This document shows, piece by piece, positions 34,170 through 43,095 of a stretch of DNA of 64,000 nt; the stretch's first letter is position 1, and each line of letters starts with the position of its first letter. The position numbers were made by a program, and so were the translations under genes. The DNA comes from a bacterium (lineage in GTDB: Bacteria; Bacillota; Clostridia; Lachnospirales; Lachnospiraceae). The notes beneath the pieces were generated by a model that searched no databases, was not told where the DNA came from, and saw only the letters and a list, made by a program, of their open reading frames with translations. Where the stretch lies: the NCBI GenBank assembly GCA_004562765.1, contig SFRL01000012.1, positions 1-64,000 on the forward strand, written 5' to 3'.

Positions 34170-35093
34170 ATGGAAGAACAAGCGTTAGAATTTCAAAAGG
34201 ACTTTACGAGGGTTCCCAAGGATGTGAAGGCAAGCCAGAAGATCAACCGTATTTCGCTGACCTACACACAGGGAGTCGTCCGCACCTTAAAGCAGAATAA
34301 AGCGGCTATGATCTCTCTTGGATTTATTCTTTTTATCATTCTGGTGGCAATTTTTGGACCGATCATTCTGCCGGATTATCAGAAAACAGATCTGATGAGC
34401 ACATTGCAGGCACCGGGCGGGGGACACTGGCTTGGGACAGATGATCTGGGACGTGACGTTCTTACACGTCTGGTTCGCGGAACACGAACCTCCCTGATCA
34501 TTGGCTTTGTTGCAGAGACGATCAATCTGCTGATCGGAATGATCTATGGCGGCATTTCCGGTTATCTGGGCGGAAAAGTGGATATGATCATGATGCGTAT
34601 CATCGATGTCATCGTGTCCATTCCGCAGATGATCATCATGATCCTGTTGCTTACCGTGTTTAGCGCCAGCATCGGAACATTGTTGTTTGCACTCTGCATC
34701 ACAGGCTGGACGGGGCTGGCACGAATGGTGCGGGCACAGGTATTGTCGCTAAGAGAAAATGAGTACGCAATGGCAGCTCAGGTGCTTGGGGCGAGCAAGT
34801 GGAGAATTCTCCGCACGCACCTGCTTCCAAACACAGTTGGCCCGATTCTCGTTAACTACACGATGAGTGTACCGGCAGCAATCGGAGCAGAGGCATATCT
34901 GAGCTATCTGGGACTCGGAATTTCCATTCCTGAGGCAAGTTGGGGCAATTTGCTTCAGCTGGGAGCAAATCAGTTTCCCGGTTCCCTGTGGCTGTTTTTT
35001 ACGCCGGCGATCGTGTTCGCACTGACTATGCTGGCATTTAATCTGTTTGGTGATGGGCTGAGAGATGCTTTAGATCCGCAGATGAGGAGATAG
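34170..35093 (+). CDS. Peptide ABC transporter permease (DppC/OppC type)
   Basis: 307 residues. ATG 34170 lies 5 nt after AGGAGG; a GTG immediately before is less likely. After an N-terminal cytosolic extension, the first membrane segment and GTDDLGRDVLTRLVRGTRTSL, a signature of DppC proteins, are clear. The EAA loop is ENEYAMAAQVLGASKWRILRTHLLPNTVGPILV. Forms the channel with the preceding DppB-type protein. Confidence 0.93.
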   Translation: MEEQALEFQKDFTRVPKDVKASQKINRISLTYTQGVVRTLKQNKAAMISLGFILFIILVAIFGPIILPDYQKTDLMSTLQAPGGGHWLGTDDLGRDVLTRLVRGTRTSLIIGFVAETINLLIGMIYGGISGYLGGKVDMIMMRIIDVIVSIPQMIIMILLLTVFSASIGTLLFALCITGWTGLARMVRAQVLSLRENEYAMAAQVLGASKWRILRTHLLPNTVGPILVNYTMSVPAAIGAEAYLSYLGLGISIPEASWGNLLQLGANQFPGSLWLFFTPAIVFALTMLAFNLFGDGLRDALDPQMRR

Positions 35094-35097
35094 AACG

Positions 35098-36108
35098 ATG
35101 TTAGAGATCAAAAATTTACGGGTATCCTTTCATACATATTCAGGAGAAGTACAGGCGGTGCGAGGTGTCAACCTCCGGCTGGAGGACGAGGACACACTGG
35201 CGATCGTCGGAGAATCCGGATGCGGTAAATCCGTGACGGCACAATCGATCATGCGATTGCACAATGAGGAGATCACAGATATTAAGAGCGGTGAGATTCT
35301 GCTTGACGGAACAGACCTGCTCAGTATTTCCGAGAAGGAGATGCAGGGCATCCGGGGTAATTGGATCGGCATGATCTTTCAGGAGCCTATGACGGCATTG
35401 AACCCGACGATGACGGTGGGCAATCAGATCACAGAAGTGTTACGCCAGCATGCGGGTGGAAAAAACGGGAAAATGACAAAAAAAGAGGCACGTGAGCGTG
35501 CGGTCGAGCTGCTTCGGATGGTAAAACTGCCGAATCCGGAACAGCGCGTTGACCAGTTTCCCCATGAATTTTCCGGAGGCCAGTTGCAGCGTGTGGTTAT
35601 TGCGATGGCAATGGCGTGCTCTCCCAAGATACTGATCGCGGATGAGCCGACAACGGCGCTTGATGTGACGGTACAGGCACAGATTCTGGATCTGATGAAG
35701 GAGATGCAGAAGGAGAAAAAAGTCTCCATCATCATCATCACACACGATCTGGGCGTGGTCGCTAATATAGCGAAAAAGGTAGCTGTGATGTACGGCGGAA
35801 TCGTGGTGGAGACGGGAACGGTGGAAGATATTTTTTACCGATCCAAACACCCTTATACGTGGGGGCTTTTGGATTCCATTTCACGGCTGAGCAGACGCAA
35901 GGGTGAGCCGTTAAAATCCATCGAGGGAACACCACCGGATCTTGTGAAACCTCCGGCGGGATGCCCGTTTGCCGATCGATGCGAATATGCAATGCAGGTG
36001 TGCAAGGATCATCTGCCTCCGGAGACCGGCTTATCTGAGCAACATTTATGCCGCTGCTGGCTGCTGGATAGAGATTGTCCCGTAAAGCCTGAGAGAAGGC
36101 CGGTATAG
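35098..36108 (+). CDS. Peptide ABC transporter ATPase (DppD/OppD type)
   Basis: 336 residues. Walker A GESGCGKSVTAQSIMRL, signature FSGGQLQRVVIAMAMA, Walker B ILIADEPTTALDVT, and ITHDLGVVANIAKKV. The C-terminal oligopeptide/dipeptide extension carries a Cys cluster (CPFADRCEYAMQVC) that binds an Fe-S cluster in some homologues. Starts 4 nt after the permease gene. Works with the DppF-type ATPase following. Confidence 0.93.
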   Translation: MLEIKNLRVSFHTYSGEVQAVRGVNLRLEDEDTLAIVGESGCGKSVTAQSIMRLHNEEITDIKSGEILLDGTDLLSISEKEMQGIRGNWIGMIFQEPMTALNPTMTVGNQITEVLRQHAGGKNGKMTKKEARERAVELLRMVKLPNPEQRVDQFPHEFSGGQLQRVVIAMAMACSPKILIADEPTTALDVTVQAQILDLMKEMQKEKKVSIIIITHDLGVVANIAKKVAVMYGGIVVETGTVEDIFYRSKHPYTWGLLDSISRLSRRKGEPLKSIEGTPPDLVKPPAGCPFADRCEYAMQVCKDHLPPETGLSEQHLCRCWLLDRDCPVKPERRPV

Positions 36109-36132
36109 ATATGAGGAAGGAAACAATATGAC

Positions 36133-37107
36133 ATGGAGAAAGACATTTTATTTGATATTCAACATCTGAAAAAAAGCTTTCATGTGGATGGCGGTGAACT
36201 AAAAGCTGTCGATGATGTAACCTTTCAGATCAGGAAGGGTGAGATTTTCGGACTCGTGGGTGAGTCGGGATGCGGAAAGAGCACACTCGGACGTCTGCTG
36301 GTCAGACTCTATCAGCCGAACGGCGGAGATATTTTATATAAAGGCAAATCTGTACTCCGCCTGAATAAAAAGGACGCAAAGGCGTACACAAAGCAGGTGC
36401 AGATGATCTTTCAGCAGCCCTATGCTTCCTTAAACCCGCGCATGACGATCGGTGAGATCATCAAGGAGGGCATGAAGATCCATCATATGGGAACTGCAAA
36501 GGAGATGGATGAACGGGTATATGAGCTGCTCGAGATGGTAGGACTGAACCCGGAGCATGCAAAGCGCTTTCCGTATGAGTTTTCGGGCGGGCAGCGGCAG
36601 AGAACGGGAATCGCCAGAGCGCTGGCGGTGGATCCGGAGTTTGTTGTCTGTGATGAGCCGATCTCTGCGCTGGATGTTTCCATTCAGGCACAGATCATCA
36701 ATCTTCTAAAGCGGCTGCAGACACAGCTTCAGCTGACATTTCTGTTTATTGCGCATGATCTTTCCATGGTACGTTACATTTCCGACCGTGTAGGCGTGAT
36801 GTATCTGGGTTCATTGGTGGAGGTCGCGCCGCCGGAGGAACTGTATGTAAATCCGCTTCATCCCTATACGCAGGCGTTAATCTCCGCAGTTCCAAAGCCC
36901 GACCCGGTGCAGGAGAATGAGCGGACGAGGATTATTCTCGAGGGTGATGTGCCAAGCCCAGTTAACACGCCGAAGGGCTGCAAGTTTGCCGGAAGATGTA
37001 AGTATGCTACCGAACGGTGTCGACAGGAGCGTCCGGAATTTCGAAGGATTTCAGACCATCATATGATCGCATGTCACAGGGTAGAGGAGCTGAATCATTT
37101 TGAGTAG
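36133..37107 (+). CDS. Peptide ABC transporter ATPase (DppF/OppF type)
   Basis: 324 residues. Walker A GESGCGKSTLGRLLVRLY, QMIFQQPYASLNPRM, signature FSGGQRQRTGIARALA, Walker B FVVCDEPISALDVS and the C-terminal peptide-transporter tail with Cys residues (CKFAGRCKYATERC). It completes a full five-component importer. GGAAGGAAACA precedes the ATG. Next gene begins 14 nt later. Confidence 0.93.
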   Translation: MEKDILFDIQHLKKSFHVDGGELKAVDDVTFQIRKGEIFGLVGESGCGKSTLGRLLVRLYQPNGGDILYKGKSVLRLNKKDAKAYTKQVQMIFQQPYASLNPRMTIGEIIKEGMKIHHMGTAKEMDERVYELLEMVGLNPEHAKRFPYEFSGGQRQRTGIARALAVDPEFVVCDEPISALDVSIQAQIINLLKRLQTQLQLTFLFIAHDLSMVRYISDRVGVMYLGSLVEVAPPEELYVNPLHPYTQALISAVPKPDPVQENERTRIILEGDVPSPVNTPKGCKFAGRCKYATERCRQERPEFRRISDHHMIACHRVEELNHFE

Positions 37108-37121
37108 GGAGGAACTTGTGT

Positions 37122-37805
37122 ATGGTCAAAACTGAGTGGGAGATCGGGCAGATCAAAAAAGCGTGCGAGATTACCGATCAGGCGTTTTCTGAGGTACTGT
37201 CTTTTATCAGACCGGGAATTTCAGAGCGAGAGATTGCTGATTTTTTAGAGCGGGAGATGTTCCGACGTGGCGCAGGCGAATCAAATAAAACGATCGTTGC
37301 TGCCGGAAAAAACGGTGCATGTCCGCATCATTGGCCCACGGACAGCATTGTGCAAAAGGGAGATTTCGTGACGATGGATTTTGGCTGTACATTTGGCGGT
37401 TATCATTCTGATCTGACGAGGACAGTTGTGGTGGGTCAGCCGACCGAACGTCAGAGGAAAATTTATGAGACTGTGGCGAAAGCTCAATTGGCAGGTATTG
37501 CTGCCGTTCGTGTCGGTATCCGCGGAAAAGAAGCAGACAGGGCAGCGAGAAAGGTCATTGATGACACGGAATTTCGCGGCACATTTGTACATGGTCTGGG
37601 ACATGGTATCGGGTTGGATATCCATGAGGGAACCGGACTCGGCAGGGATGAGGAAGGCATTCTGGAGGCAGGAATGGTCGTCAGTATCGAGCCGGGTATT
37701 TATATTGAAGGCTATGGCGGAGTGCGTATCGAAGATATTGCTGTTGTGACGGAGAATGGCGCAGAACTGCTGGAATTTTCACCGAAGGAACTCATTATTT
37801 TGTGA
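37122..37805 (+). CDS. M24-family metallopeptidase (aminopeptidase P-like catalytic domain)
   Basis: 227 residues, only the pita-bread catalytic domain, without the creatinase N-terminal domain of full Xaa-Pro aminopeptidases. Metal ligands can be placed as Asp in VTMDFGCTFGGYHSDLTRT, His in HGLGHGIGLDIHE, Glu in SIEPGIYIE and Glu in VRIEDIAV. It probably trims a peptide or a prolyl bond. ATG 37122 lies 9 nt after GGGAGG. Its place right after a peptide importer argues that it processes imported peptides in the cytosol. Methionine aminopeptidase is less likely given the length and motifs. Confidence 0.85.
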   Translation: MVKTEWEIGQIKKACEITDQAFSEVLSFIRPGISEREIADFLEREMFRRGAGESNKTIVAAGKNGACPHHWPTDSIVQKGDFVTMDFGCTFGGYHSDLTRTVVVGQPTERQRKIYETVAKAQLAGIAAVRVGIRGKEADRAARKVIDDTEFRGTFVHGLGHGIGLDIHEGTGLGRDEEGILEAGMVVSIEPGIYIEGYGGVRIEDIAVVTENGAELLEFSPKELIIL

Positions 37806-37881
37806 GTGATCATTGCCGGAAAAACATAATGTTTCCGGAAAAGAAGATAACCGAGAGATTGCGGAACAGAAAGGAAAAATT

Positions 37882-38388
37882 ATGCAGATTTATCATATTA
37901 CAGAAGGATCACCGGAATGGTTATATAAAGCGTACGACTATGTTCGCACAGATGCATTCTGCGTAGGTCAGAGCATTCCGATCGAGATCGAATTTGAAGG
38001 CGATGAGTCGAAGGAGGAGCTGGAGGCTGTGGTTCTGATCGAGGATCACAAACCGGTGGCAGGCTGCCGGATCACCTTTCCGAAGGAGGGAGTCGGCAAG
38101 ATTGAGCGAGTGTGTGTCGTTCGTGAAAAGCAAAAGGGCGGTTATGGACGTATCATGATCGAGGATGCTGAAAAATGGATTTTGGAGCGTGGTGTGAAAC
38201 ACATTGTGATCAACAGTCAGGATCGTTCAGCCGGATTTTATAATAAGATCGGCTATGTCACAAATTATGATGTCAGTCCATCGGTGTATGAAAAGCCGAG
38301 GCCGAAACGAGCAGAAGAACTTCCCAAGAAAGAGGAAAAAAAGATTGATCTTGGCTTTTCAACAGTGCTGGTGGAGAAATATTTGTAA
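37882..38388 (+). CDS. GNAT-family N-acetyltransferase
   Basis: 168 residues. The acyl-CoA site appears as KIERVCVVREKQKGGYGRIMIEDAEKW and the C-terminal part INSQDRSAGFYNKIGYV is a classical GNAT motif B. A Lys/Glu-rich linker precedes a short C-terminal strand. In the S-alkyl-cysteine salvage operons of Bacillus, GNATs acetylate amino groups of cysteine conjugates before cleavage; here that is only an analogy. ATG 37882, with AAAGGA about 7 nt upstream, is chosen over an upstream in-frame ATG at 37813. Confidence 0.82.
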   Translation: MQIYHITEGSPEWLYKAYDYVRTDAFCVGQSIPIEIEFEGDESKEELEAVVLIEDHKPVAGCRITFPKEGVGKIERVCVVREKQKGGYGRIMIEDAEKWILERGVKHIVINSQDRSAGFYNKIGYVTNYDVSPSVYEKPRPKRAEELPKKEEKKIDLGFSTVLVEKYL

Positions 38389-38455
38389 TTGTTTGGGTTT
38401 AGGTTGATTTTTTTGAAGTTCACATGCTTCACTGACAGAACGGGAGGAAGAAACG

Positions 38456-39556
38456 ATGTACAACGATATAAAGAAAACCTTCGCAGAACTCGTAGGAATC
38501 GATTCACCGTCGCTTCAGGAGCGGAGCATGGCGGAACATATCAAAAAAATATTTGCCCGGATCGGCATTGATCTGATGGAGGATGACAGTGCAACTGTGA
38601 CCGGATCAGATACGGGAAACCTGTATGCCTATGTGCCCGGTACACTTCCCGGAAAACCGATCCTTCTGGCAGCACATATGGATACCGTCATGCCGGCACA
38701 TGGGAAACAGGCCATATTTTATGCGGACGGAACCGTGACCAGTGATGGAACAACGGTTCTTGGGGCGGATGATCTGGCGGCTGTGACTGCTATCTATGAG
38801 GCAGTGAAATATTTGAAGGCGAACCGGATCCCGCATCGGAATCTGGAACTTTTGTTTACAACGGGCGAAGAATTGTACTGCAAGGGAGCGAAAGCGTTTG
38901 ACTGTGCATCATTAAAGTCGACGGTTGCCTATGTGCCGGATCTAAGCGCGGAAATTGGGGCAGCGGCGTATGCAGCGCCGACGATCCTGTCTTTTCAGGC
39001 AAAAATAAAGGGTGTGGCAGCACATGCGGGTTTTCAACCGGGGGCTGGCATCAATGCGATTGCCGCTGCTGCGAATGCAATTGCAGCGCTTTCCCAGGGT
39101 AGGATCGATGAGGAGACAACAGCAAATATCGGAATGATCAGCGGTGGAGACGGAATCAATATTGTGTCACCGGAATGCATCGTAAAAGGTGAGATTCGAA
39201 GCCTTCGGCATGAAAAGGCATTGCAGGTACTGGAGCAGTACAGATGTCAGTTCGAGCAGTCCGCAGAGGCAGCGGGAGCTGCGCTGGCATGGGAGACGAA
39301 TGTGGATATACAGGCATATGAGACCGGTCTTGAAAGTGAAGCAGTTAAAAATTACAGAAAAGCAGCAGAAAAGGCCGGTGTCAAAGCCGCCCTTCAAAAG
39401 ACGTTCGGCGGCAGTGACAATAATGTGTTTGCACAGTATGGGATCGAGGGATTGGTGATCGCCAGTGCAATGCACAAATCACATACCTGTGAGGAATATA
39501 CAAATGTGCATGAGATCGAGACTGTTGCGCAGATACTGATCGGGCTGCTTTCCTGA
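38456..39556 (+). CDS. M20-family peptidase (PepT/tripeptidase-like)
   Basis: 366 residues. Two-zinc ligands are visible: His and Asp of LLAAHMDTVMP, Asp in LGADDLAAV, Glu pair in FTTGEELYCKG, and Asp in AYVPDLSAEIG with the terminal His of MHKSHTCEEY. The dimerisation lid (about 175-290, VAAHAGFQPGAGINAI) is present. The GADDLAA rather than GADDKAG motif is a modest variation. Family members cut tripeptides, dipeptides or acyl-amino acids. With its neighbours it could finish breakdown of imported peptides. GGGAGGAAG precedes the ATG. Confidence 0.88.
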   Translation: MYNDIKKTFAELVGIDSPSLQERSMAEHIKKIFARIGIDLMEDDSATVTGSDTGNLYAYVPGTLPGKPILLAAHMDTVMPAHGKQAIFYADGTVTSDGTTVLGADDLAAVTAIYEAVKYLKANRIPHRNLELLFTTGEELYCKGAKAFDCASLKSTVAYVPDLSAEIGAAAYAAPTILSFQAKIKGVAAHAGFQPGAGINAIAAAANAIAALSQGRIDEETTANIGMISGGDGINIVSPECIVKGEIRSLRHEKALQVLEQYRCQFEQSAEAAGAALAWETNVDIQAYETGLESEAVKNYRKAAEKAGVKAALQKTFGGSDNNVFAQYGIEGLVIASAMHKSHTCEEYTNVHEIETVAQILIGLLS

Positions 39557-39609
39557 TCAGATCTGATGCTATTATGGCAGAATTGTTTCATGCGGAAAGG
39601 AAGTATATC

Positions 39610-40845
39610 ATGAACCATTTATTAGATTTTGTAAAGGAATTGAGTTTTGTTCGCGTCGGGGGAAGCGCACAGGAGAAACAGGCAGCAGAGATGATCATAA
39701 GAGAGATACGCAAAGCCGCAAAAGCAGCAGGAAGGGACGATATTGAGGCAGAGGTGCTGCCTTTTGACATTCCGGATGCGGATGTGGAGCAATGTACGGT
39801 GACTGCAGCGGGAAGGGAAATTCCCAGCGCGCCATTCCTCTGTTCCGGTAATATCGACCGGGAGTGCAGACTGCTGTATCTTGACGATGCGACGGAGATT
39901 GATTTCTCCGGAGTCGGCAATCTAAGTGATACGGCGGTGCTTTTAAATGAACTGATGGACGAAGATGTCTACAAGCGGCTGGCAGCGCATCACGCGGCGG
40001 CTTTTCTTGTTTTAAAAGGAAAGTATTACTACACGGCAGAGGAGGCTTCTTTATATCCGAAAGAACTGCGGGAGCAATACCGCAGACATGGCGCAATCCC
40101 GGGCTTCTGGATCACGGCGGCAGATGCGGCGGCACTTTTGAATGAAGAGACGGAGACGATTCATCTGACACTGCAGCAGAAGGAAAAGACGACAGACAGC
40201 CAGAATATTTCCGTTGTTATCAAGGGCACGGACCTTGCGGAGGAGTCGATCATTTTGACGGCGCACTATGACAGTGTTCCACTTGGCACCGGTTCCTGGG
40301 ATAATGCCACCGGAGCAACAGCACTCCTTGCGATCTTTTCGCATTTCGCGGCGCATCCGCCGAGAAGGACACTGCGGTTTCTGTGGTGCGGCAGTGAAGA
40401 GCGGGGGCTGCTTGGCTCCAGAACATTTGCGGCACAGAATGAAGAGTTGCTGGATCAGATACAGTTCTGCTTTAATTTTGATATGTGTGGGACAACGCTT
40501 GGGGCGAACGACATTTTTGTCACCGGAGAAAAGGATCTGGAAACTTTTATCCAGCAGTACTGTCATTTAAACGGTTACTCCGCAAAGCTGCGCGTTGGTG
40601 TCCAGTCCAGTGATTCGGTTCCGTTCTGTTATCGCGGGATTCCGGCTCTGGGTCTGAGCCGTGGCACAAGGACCGCAGAGATCCACACGATCCACGATCT
40701 GCTGCCGACACTAAATGAGAAAGCAATTCAAAAAAATGTGGCGTTTGCGATAAAGATTATCAGTGATTTCGCAAATGCAGCTGTTCTGCCGGTGAAGCGG
40801 GTGCTGTCCGAGGAGCGGAAAAAAGAGCTGGAACGCTTTTTCTGA
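39610..40845 (+). CDS. M28-family metallopeptidase
   Basis: 411 residues, no signal peptide, so cytosolic. The zinc ligands follow the M28 order: His/Asp in LTAHYDSVPLGTGSWDNATGATALL, Glu pair in WCGSEERGLLGSR, Asp in FNFDMCGTTLG and a late His in RTAEIHTIHDLL. M28 enzymes are aminopeptidases or carboxypeptidases. GGAAAGGAAG is upstream of ATG 39610. It ends the operon that starts with the tRNA-like element. Confidence 0.87.
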   Translation: MNHLLDFVKELSFVRVGGSAQEKQAAEMIIREIRKAAKAAGRDDIEAEVLPFDIPDADVEQCTVTAAGREIPSAPFLCSGNIDRECRLLYLDDATEIDFSGVGNLSDTAVLLNELMDEDVYKRLAAHHAAAFLVLKGKYYYTAEEASLYPKELREQYRRHGAIPGFWITAADAAALLNEETETIHLTLQQKEKTTDSQNISVVIKGTDLAEESIILTAHYDSVPLGTGSWDNATGATALLAIFSHFAAHPPRRTLRFLWCGSEERGLLGSRTFAAQNEELLDQIQFCFNFDMCGTTLGANDIFVTGEKDLETFIQQYCHLNGYSAKLRVGVQSSDSVPFCYRGIPALGLSRGTRTAEIHTIHDLLPTLNEKAIQKNVAFAIKIISDFANAAVLPVKRVLSEERKKELERFF

Positions 40846-40853
40846 TTCATGAT

Positions 40854-40884
40854 AATAGAAAGTTCGCAGAGCGTACTTTCTATT
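40854..40884 (+). terminator. Stem-loop after the M28 gene, probable operon end
   Basis: AATAGAAAGTTCGC (40854-40867) and GCGTACTTTCTATT (40871-40884) pair over 14 positions with one mismatch; loop AGA. A poor T-run follows, and the -35 of the next promoter starts at 40886. Confidence 0.6.
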
Positions 40885-40885
40885 A

Positions 40886-40944
40886 TTGACAATTCCACAC
40901 AAATGCGTTAGATTGTTTTTATAACCTATAAGTTTACTAGGAAT
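40886..40944 (+). promoter_or_regulatory. Promoter and autoregulatory operator of the first Rrf2 gene
   Basis: TTGACA 40886-40891, 17 nt, TAGATT 40909-40914. The operator CCTATAAGTTTACTAGGAAT lies at 40925-40944. A further AACCGGAAAAACAGGTTAGG segment (about 40957-40976) resembles part of the shared block seen at 29904. Confidence 0.75.
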
Positions 40945-41005
40945 AAAAACCCTGTAACCGGAAAAACAGGTTAGGAAACATGAAACGACAGGAGTGTGAG
41001 AAGAT

Positions 41006-41419
41006 ATGAAGATTTCTACAAAGGGGCGCTATGCGCTGCGCATTATGATCGATCTGGCACAGCACGATGAGGGAGAGGCGATTCCGTTAAAGGAGATCTC
41101 TGAAAGACAGGGAATCACCTTAAAATATATGGAGCAGATCATGCCGCTTTTGACCCGGGCGGGTTACGTGCGAAGCTTCCGGGGAAACAACGGCGGATAT
41201 CTTTTATCAAAGTCACCTGCGGATTACACAGTCGGTGATATCCTGCGCACGACAGAAGGGTCTCTGGCACCGATCGCCTGTCTGGAGGATACGCCCAACC
41301 GATGTGAGCGCCAGGAAGAATGCATGACGCTGAAGTTTTGGGAAGGCTTGTGGCAGACCATCAATGACTATGTGGACGGCACGACGCTGGAGGAACTTGT
41401 AAATCAGAAAAATAAATAA
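41006..41419 (+). CDS. Rrf2-family transcriptional regulator (CymR/IscR-like), copy 1
   Basis: 137 residues. Winged-helix start KISTKGRYALRIMIDLAQ and recognition region LKEISERQGITLKYMEQIMPLL...GYVRSFRGNNGGYLL are typical of Rrf2. Three cysteines, at 92, 100 and 106, lie where IscR binds its Fe-S cluster (Cys92/98/104 in E. coli), with slightly longer spacing. It could thus sense Fe-S or cysteine status. Its gene has its own operator and sits among sulfur genes, so it is the best candidate regulator of the CCTA-N9-TAGG regulon. A cysteine-synthase-dependent mode, as for CymR with CysK, is also possible. Confidence 0.9.
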   Translation: MKISTKGRYALRIMIDLAQHDEGEAIPLKEISERQGITLKYMEQIMPLLTRAGYVRSFRGNNGGYLLSKSPADYTVGDILRTTEGSLAPIACLEDTPNRCERQEECMTLKFWEGLWQTINDYVDGTTLEELVNQKNK

Positions 41420-41440
41420 TTTGTCGATTTATTTTGTTTT

Positions 41441-41508
41441 CCTACTTGACAGATAGGAAAATATAGGATATTATACATTCATCTAAAACCTATCGGAAAA
41501 GTAGGAAT
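41441..41508 (+). promoter_or_regulatory. metY2 promoter with two operator copies
   Basis: TTGACA 41446-41451, 17 nt, TATTAT 41469-41474. One operator overlaps the -35 (CCTACTTGACAGATAGG, 41441-41457) and a second lies downstream of the start (CCTATCGGAAAAGTAGGAAT, 41489-41508). Both fit CCTA-N9-TAGG. Confidence 0.8.
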
Positions 41509-41543
41509 GTAAAAAGAGGAAGATTTTAAGGAGGATATTGAAA

Positions 41544-42857
41544 ATGAGCGAAAAGATCACAAGAGACCAGAGAGACTTTAAATTCGAGACACTGCAGCTG
41601 CATGTGGGACAGGAGAATCCTGATCCGGCGACAGATGCGAGAGCTGTGCCGATCTACCAGACATCATCTTATGTATTCCGCAACAGCGAGCATGCGGCAG
41701 CCCGTTTCGGACTGACGGATGCCGGAAATATCTACGGACGTCTGACAAACCCCACTGAGGATGTGTTTGAGAAACGTATCGCTGCACTTGAGGGCGGCGT
41801 GGCAGCATTGGCAGTTGCCAGCGGAGCAGCAGCGATCACTTATACGATCGAGAATCTGGCACAGGCAGGTGATCATATTGTATCTGCAAAAAATATTTAC
41901 GGCGGCACTTTCAATCTGCTGCTTCACACATTACCCCAGTACGGGATCAATACCACCTTCGTAGATATCTTCAACTTAGATGAGGTAGAGGCTGCGATCC
42001 AGGACAATACAAAGGCAGTTTATATCGAGACTCTGGGCAATCCGAATTCAGATGTTGTTGATATCGAGGCGATTGCAAAGATCGCGCATGCACACAAGAT
42101 TCCTCTCGTTGTGGACAACACCTTTGCAACACCGTATCTGGTGCGCCCGATCGAGTATGGCGCAGATATCGTTGTACATTCCGCTACAAAGTTTATCGGC
42201 GGTCACGGTACGACCATCGGCGGTGTCATCATTGACAGCGGTAAATTCGATTGGGAAGCATCCGGAAAATTTGCTTCTCTCACAGAGCCGAATCCCAGCT
42301 ATCACGGTATCAGCTTTACAAAGGCGGTAGGTGCTGCTGCATTCGTGACCAAGATCCGTGCGATCCTGCTGCGTGACACCGGCGCGACACTTTCGCCGTT
42401 CCATGCATTTTTCTTCCTGCAGGGTCTGGAGACATTGTCACTGCGTGTGGAGCGTCATGTAGAGAATGCACTGAAGGTTGTTGATTATCTGAGTAAGCAT
42501 CCGCAGGTTGAGCAGGTACATCATCCGTCTGTGACAGATGATCCCGAGCAGCAGGCGCTTTATAAGAAATATTTCCCCAATGGCGGCGGTTCGATCTTTA
42601 CCTTTGAGATCAAGGGTGATGAGCAGAAGGCAAAGGACTTTATCGATAATCTGGAACTGTTCTCATTGTTAGCAAATGTTGCCGACGTGAAGTCTCTGGT
42701 GATCCATCCGGCTTCCACGACACACAGCCAGTGCAGCCCGGAGGAACTGCTTGATCAGGGTATCAAGCCCAATACGATCCGTCTCTCCATCGGTACGGAG
42801 CACATTGACGATATCATTCAGGATCTGGATGAGGCATTCCGTGCGGTTGCGGACTGA
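41544..42857 (+). CDS. metY: O-acetylhomoserine sulfhydrylase (second copy)
   Basis: 437 residues, PLP family. YGRLTNPTEDVFEKRIAALEGGVAALAVASGAAAITY, VDNTFATPYLVRP, and PLP-lysine in HSATKFIGGHGTTIGG are diagnostic. Length and the insert after the PLP-lysine fit MetY/CysD-type OAH sulfhydrylase, which builds homocysteine from sulfide. AGGAGG is 8 nt before ATG 41544. Unlike metY1 it is part of the sulfur island and carries a double operator. Two MetY copies may differ in sulfur donor or regulation. Confidence 0.92.
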   Translation: MSEKITRDQRDFKFETLQLHVGQENPDPATDARAVPIYQTSSYVFRNSEHAAARFGLTDAGNIYGRLTNPTEDVFEKRIAALEGGVAALAVASGAAAITYTIENLAQAGDHIVSAKNIYGGTFNLLLHTLPQYGINTTFVDIFNLDEVEAAIQDNTKAVYIETLGNPNSDVVDIEAIAKIAHAHKIPLVVDNTFATPYLVRPIEYGADIVVHSATKFIGGHGTTIGGVIIDSGKFDWEASGKFASLTEPNPSYHGISFTKAVGAAAFVTKIRAILLRDTGATLSPFHAFFFLQGLETLSLRVERHVENALKVVDYLSKHPQVEQVHHPSVTDDPEQQALYKKYFPNGGGSIFTFEIKGDEQKAKDFIDNLELFSLLANVADVKSLVIHPASTTHSQCSPEELLDQGIKPNTIRLSIGTEHIDDIIQDLDEAFRAVAD

Positions 42858-42900
42858 TAAGTAACTGAATCATGGGTGTTTTCAATTGTTTTACTCCTTT

Positions 42901-42930
42901 ACTCCCGCCATTTTGCATGGCGGGAGTTTT
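42901..42930 (+). terminator. Terminator after metY2
   Basis: Perfect 10-bp stem ACTCCCGCCA / TGGCGGGAGT, loop TTTTGCA, then TTTT. Confidence 0.9.
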
Positions 42931-42935
42931 CGCGC

Positions 42936-43044
42936 TATAGATAAAAACTATAACCTGCAAAAGAAAAAAGGAATTATACAAGTTACCGTCTATCTGATAT
43001 AGTAGACGCAAGAAAACTATTAAACCTATTTGATTTATAGGAAA
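42936..43044 (+). promoter_or_regulatory. Shared block, promoter and operator of the cystathionine-enzyme gene
   Basis: 42936-42976 matches 29904-29944 at 34 of 41 positions. An extended -10 TGATATAGT is at 42995-43003, with a weak -35 around 42974. The operator CCTATTTGATTTATAGGAAA is at 43025-43044. Confidence 0.65.
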
Positions 43045-43095
43045 TAAAGAGCAGGTGGTTTGCGGATCGCATGGATGATCATACAGGAGGTACTT

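Noticed and set aside
43004..43013. Second partial tRNA copy in the cystathionine-enzyme leader (TAGACGCA also occurs in the tRNA-like element)
   Set aside because: The match is only about 16 of 20 positions, overlaps a -10 element, and nothing downstream resembles an anticodon or T arm.
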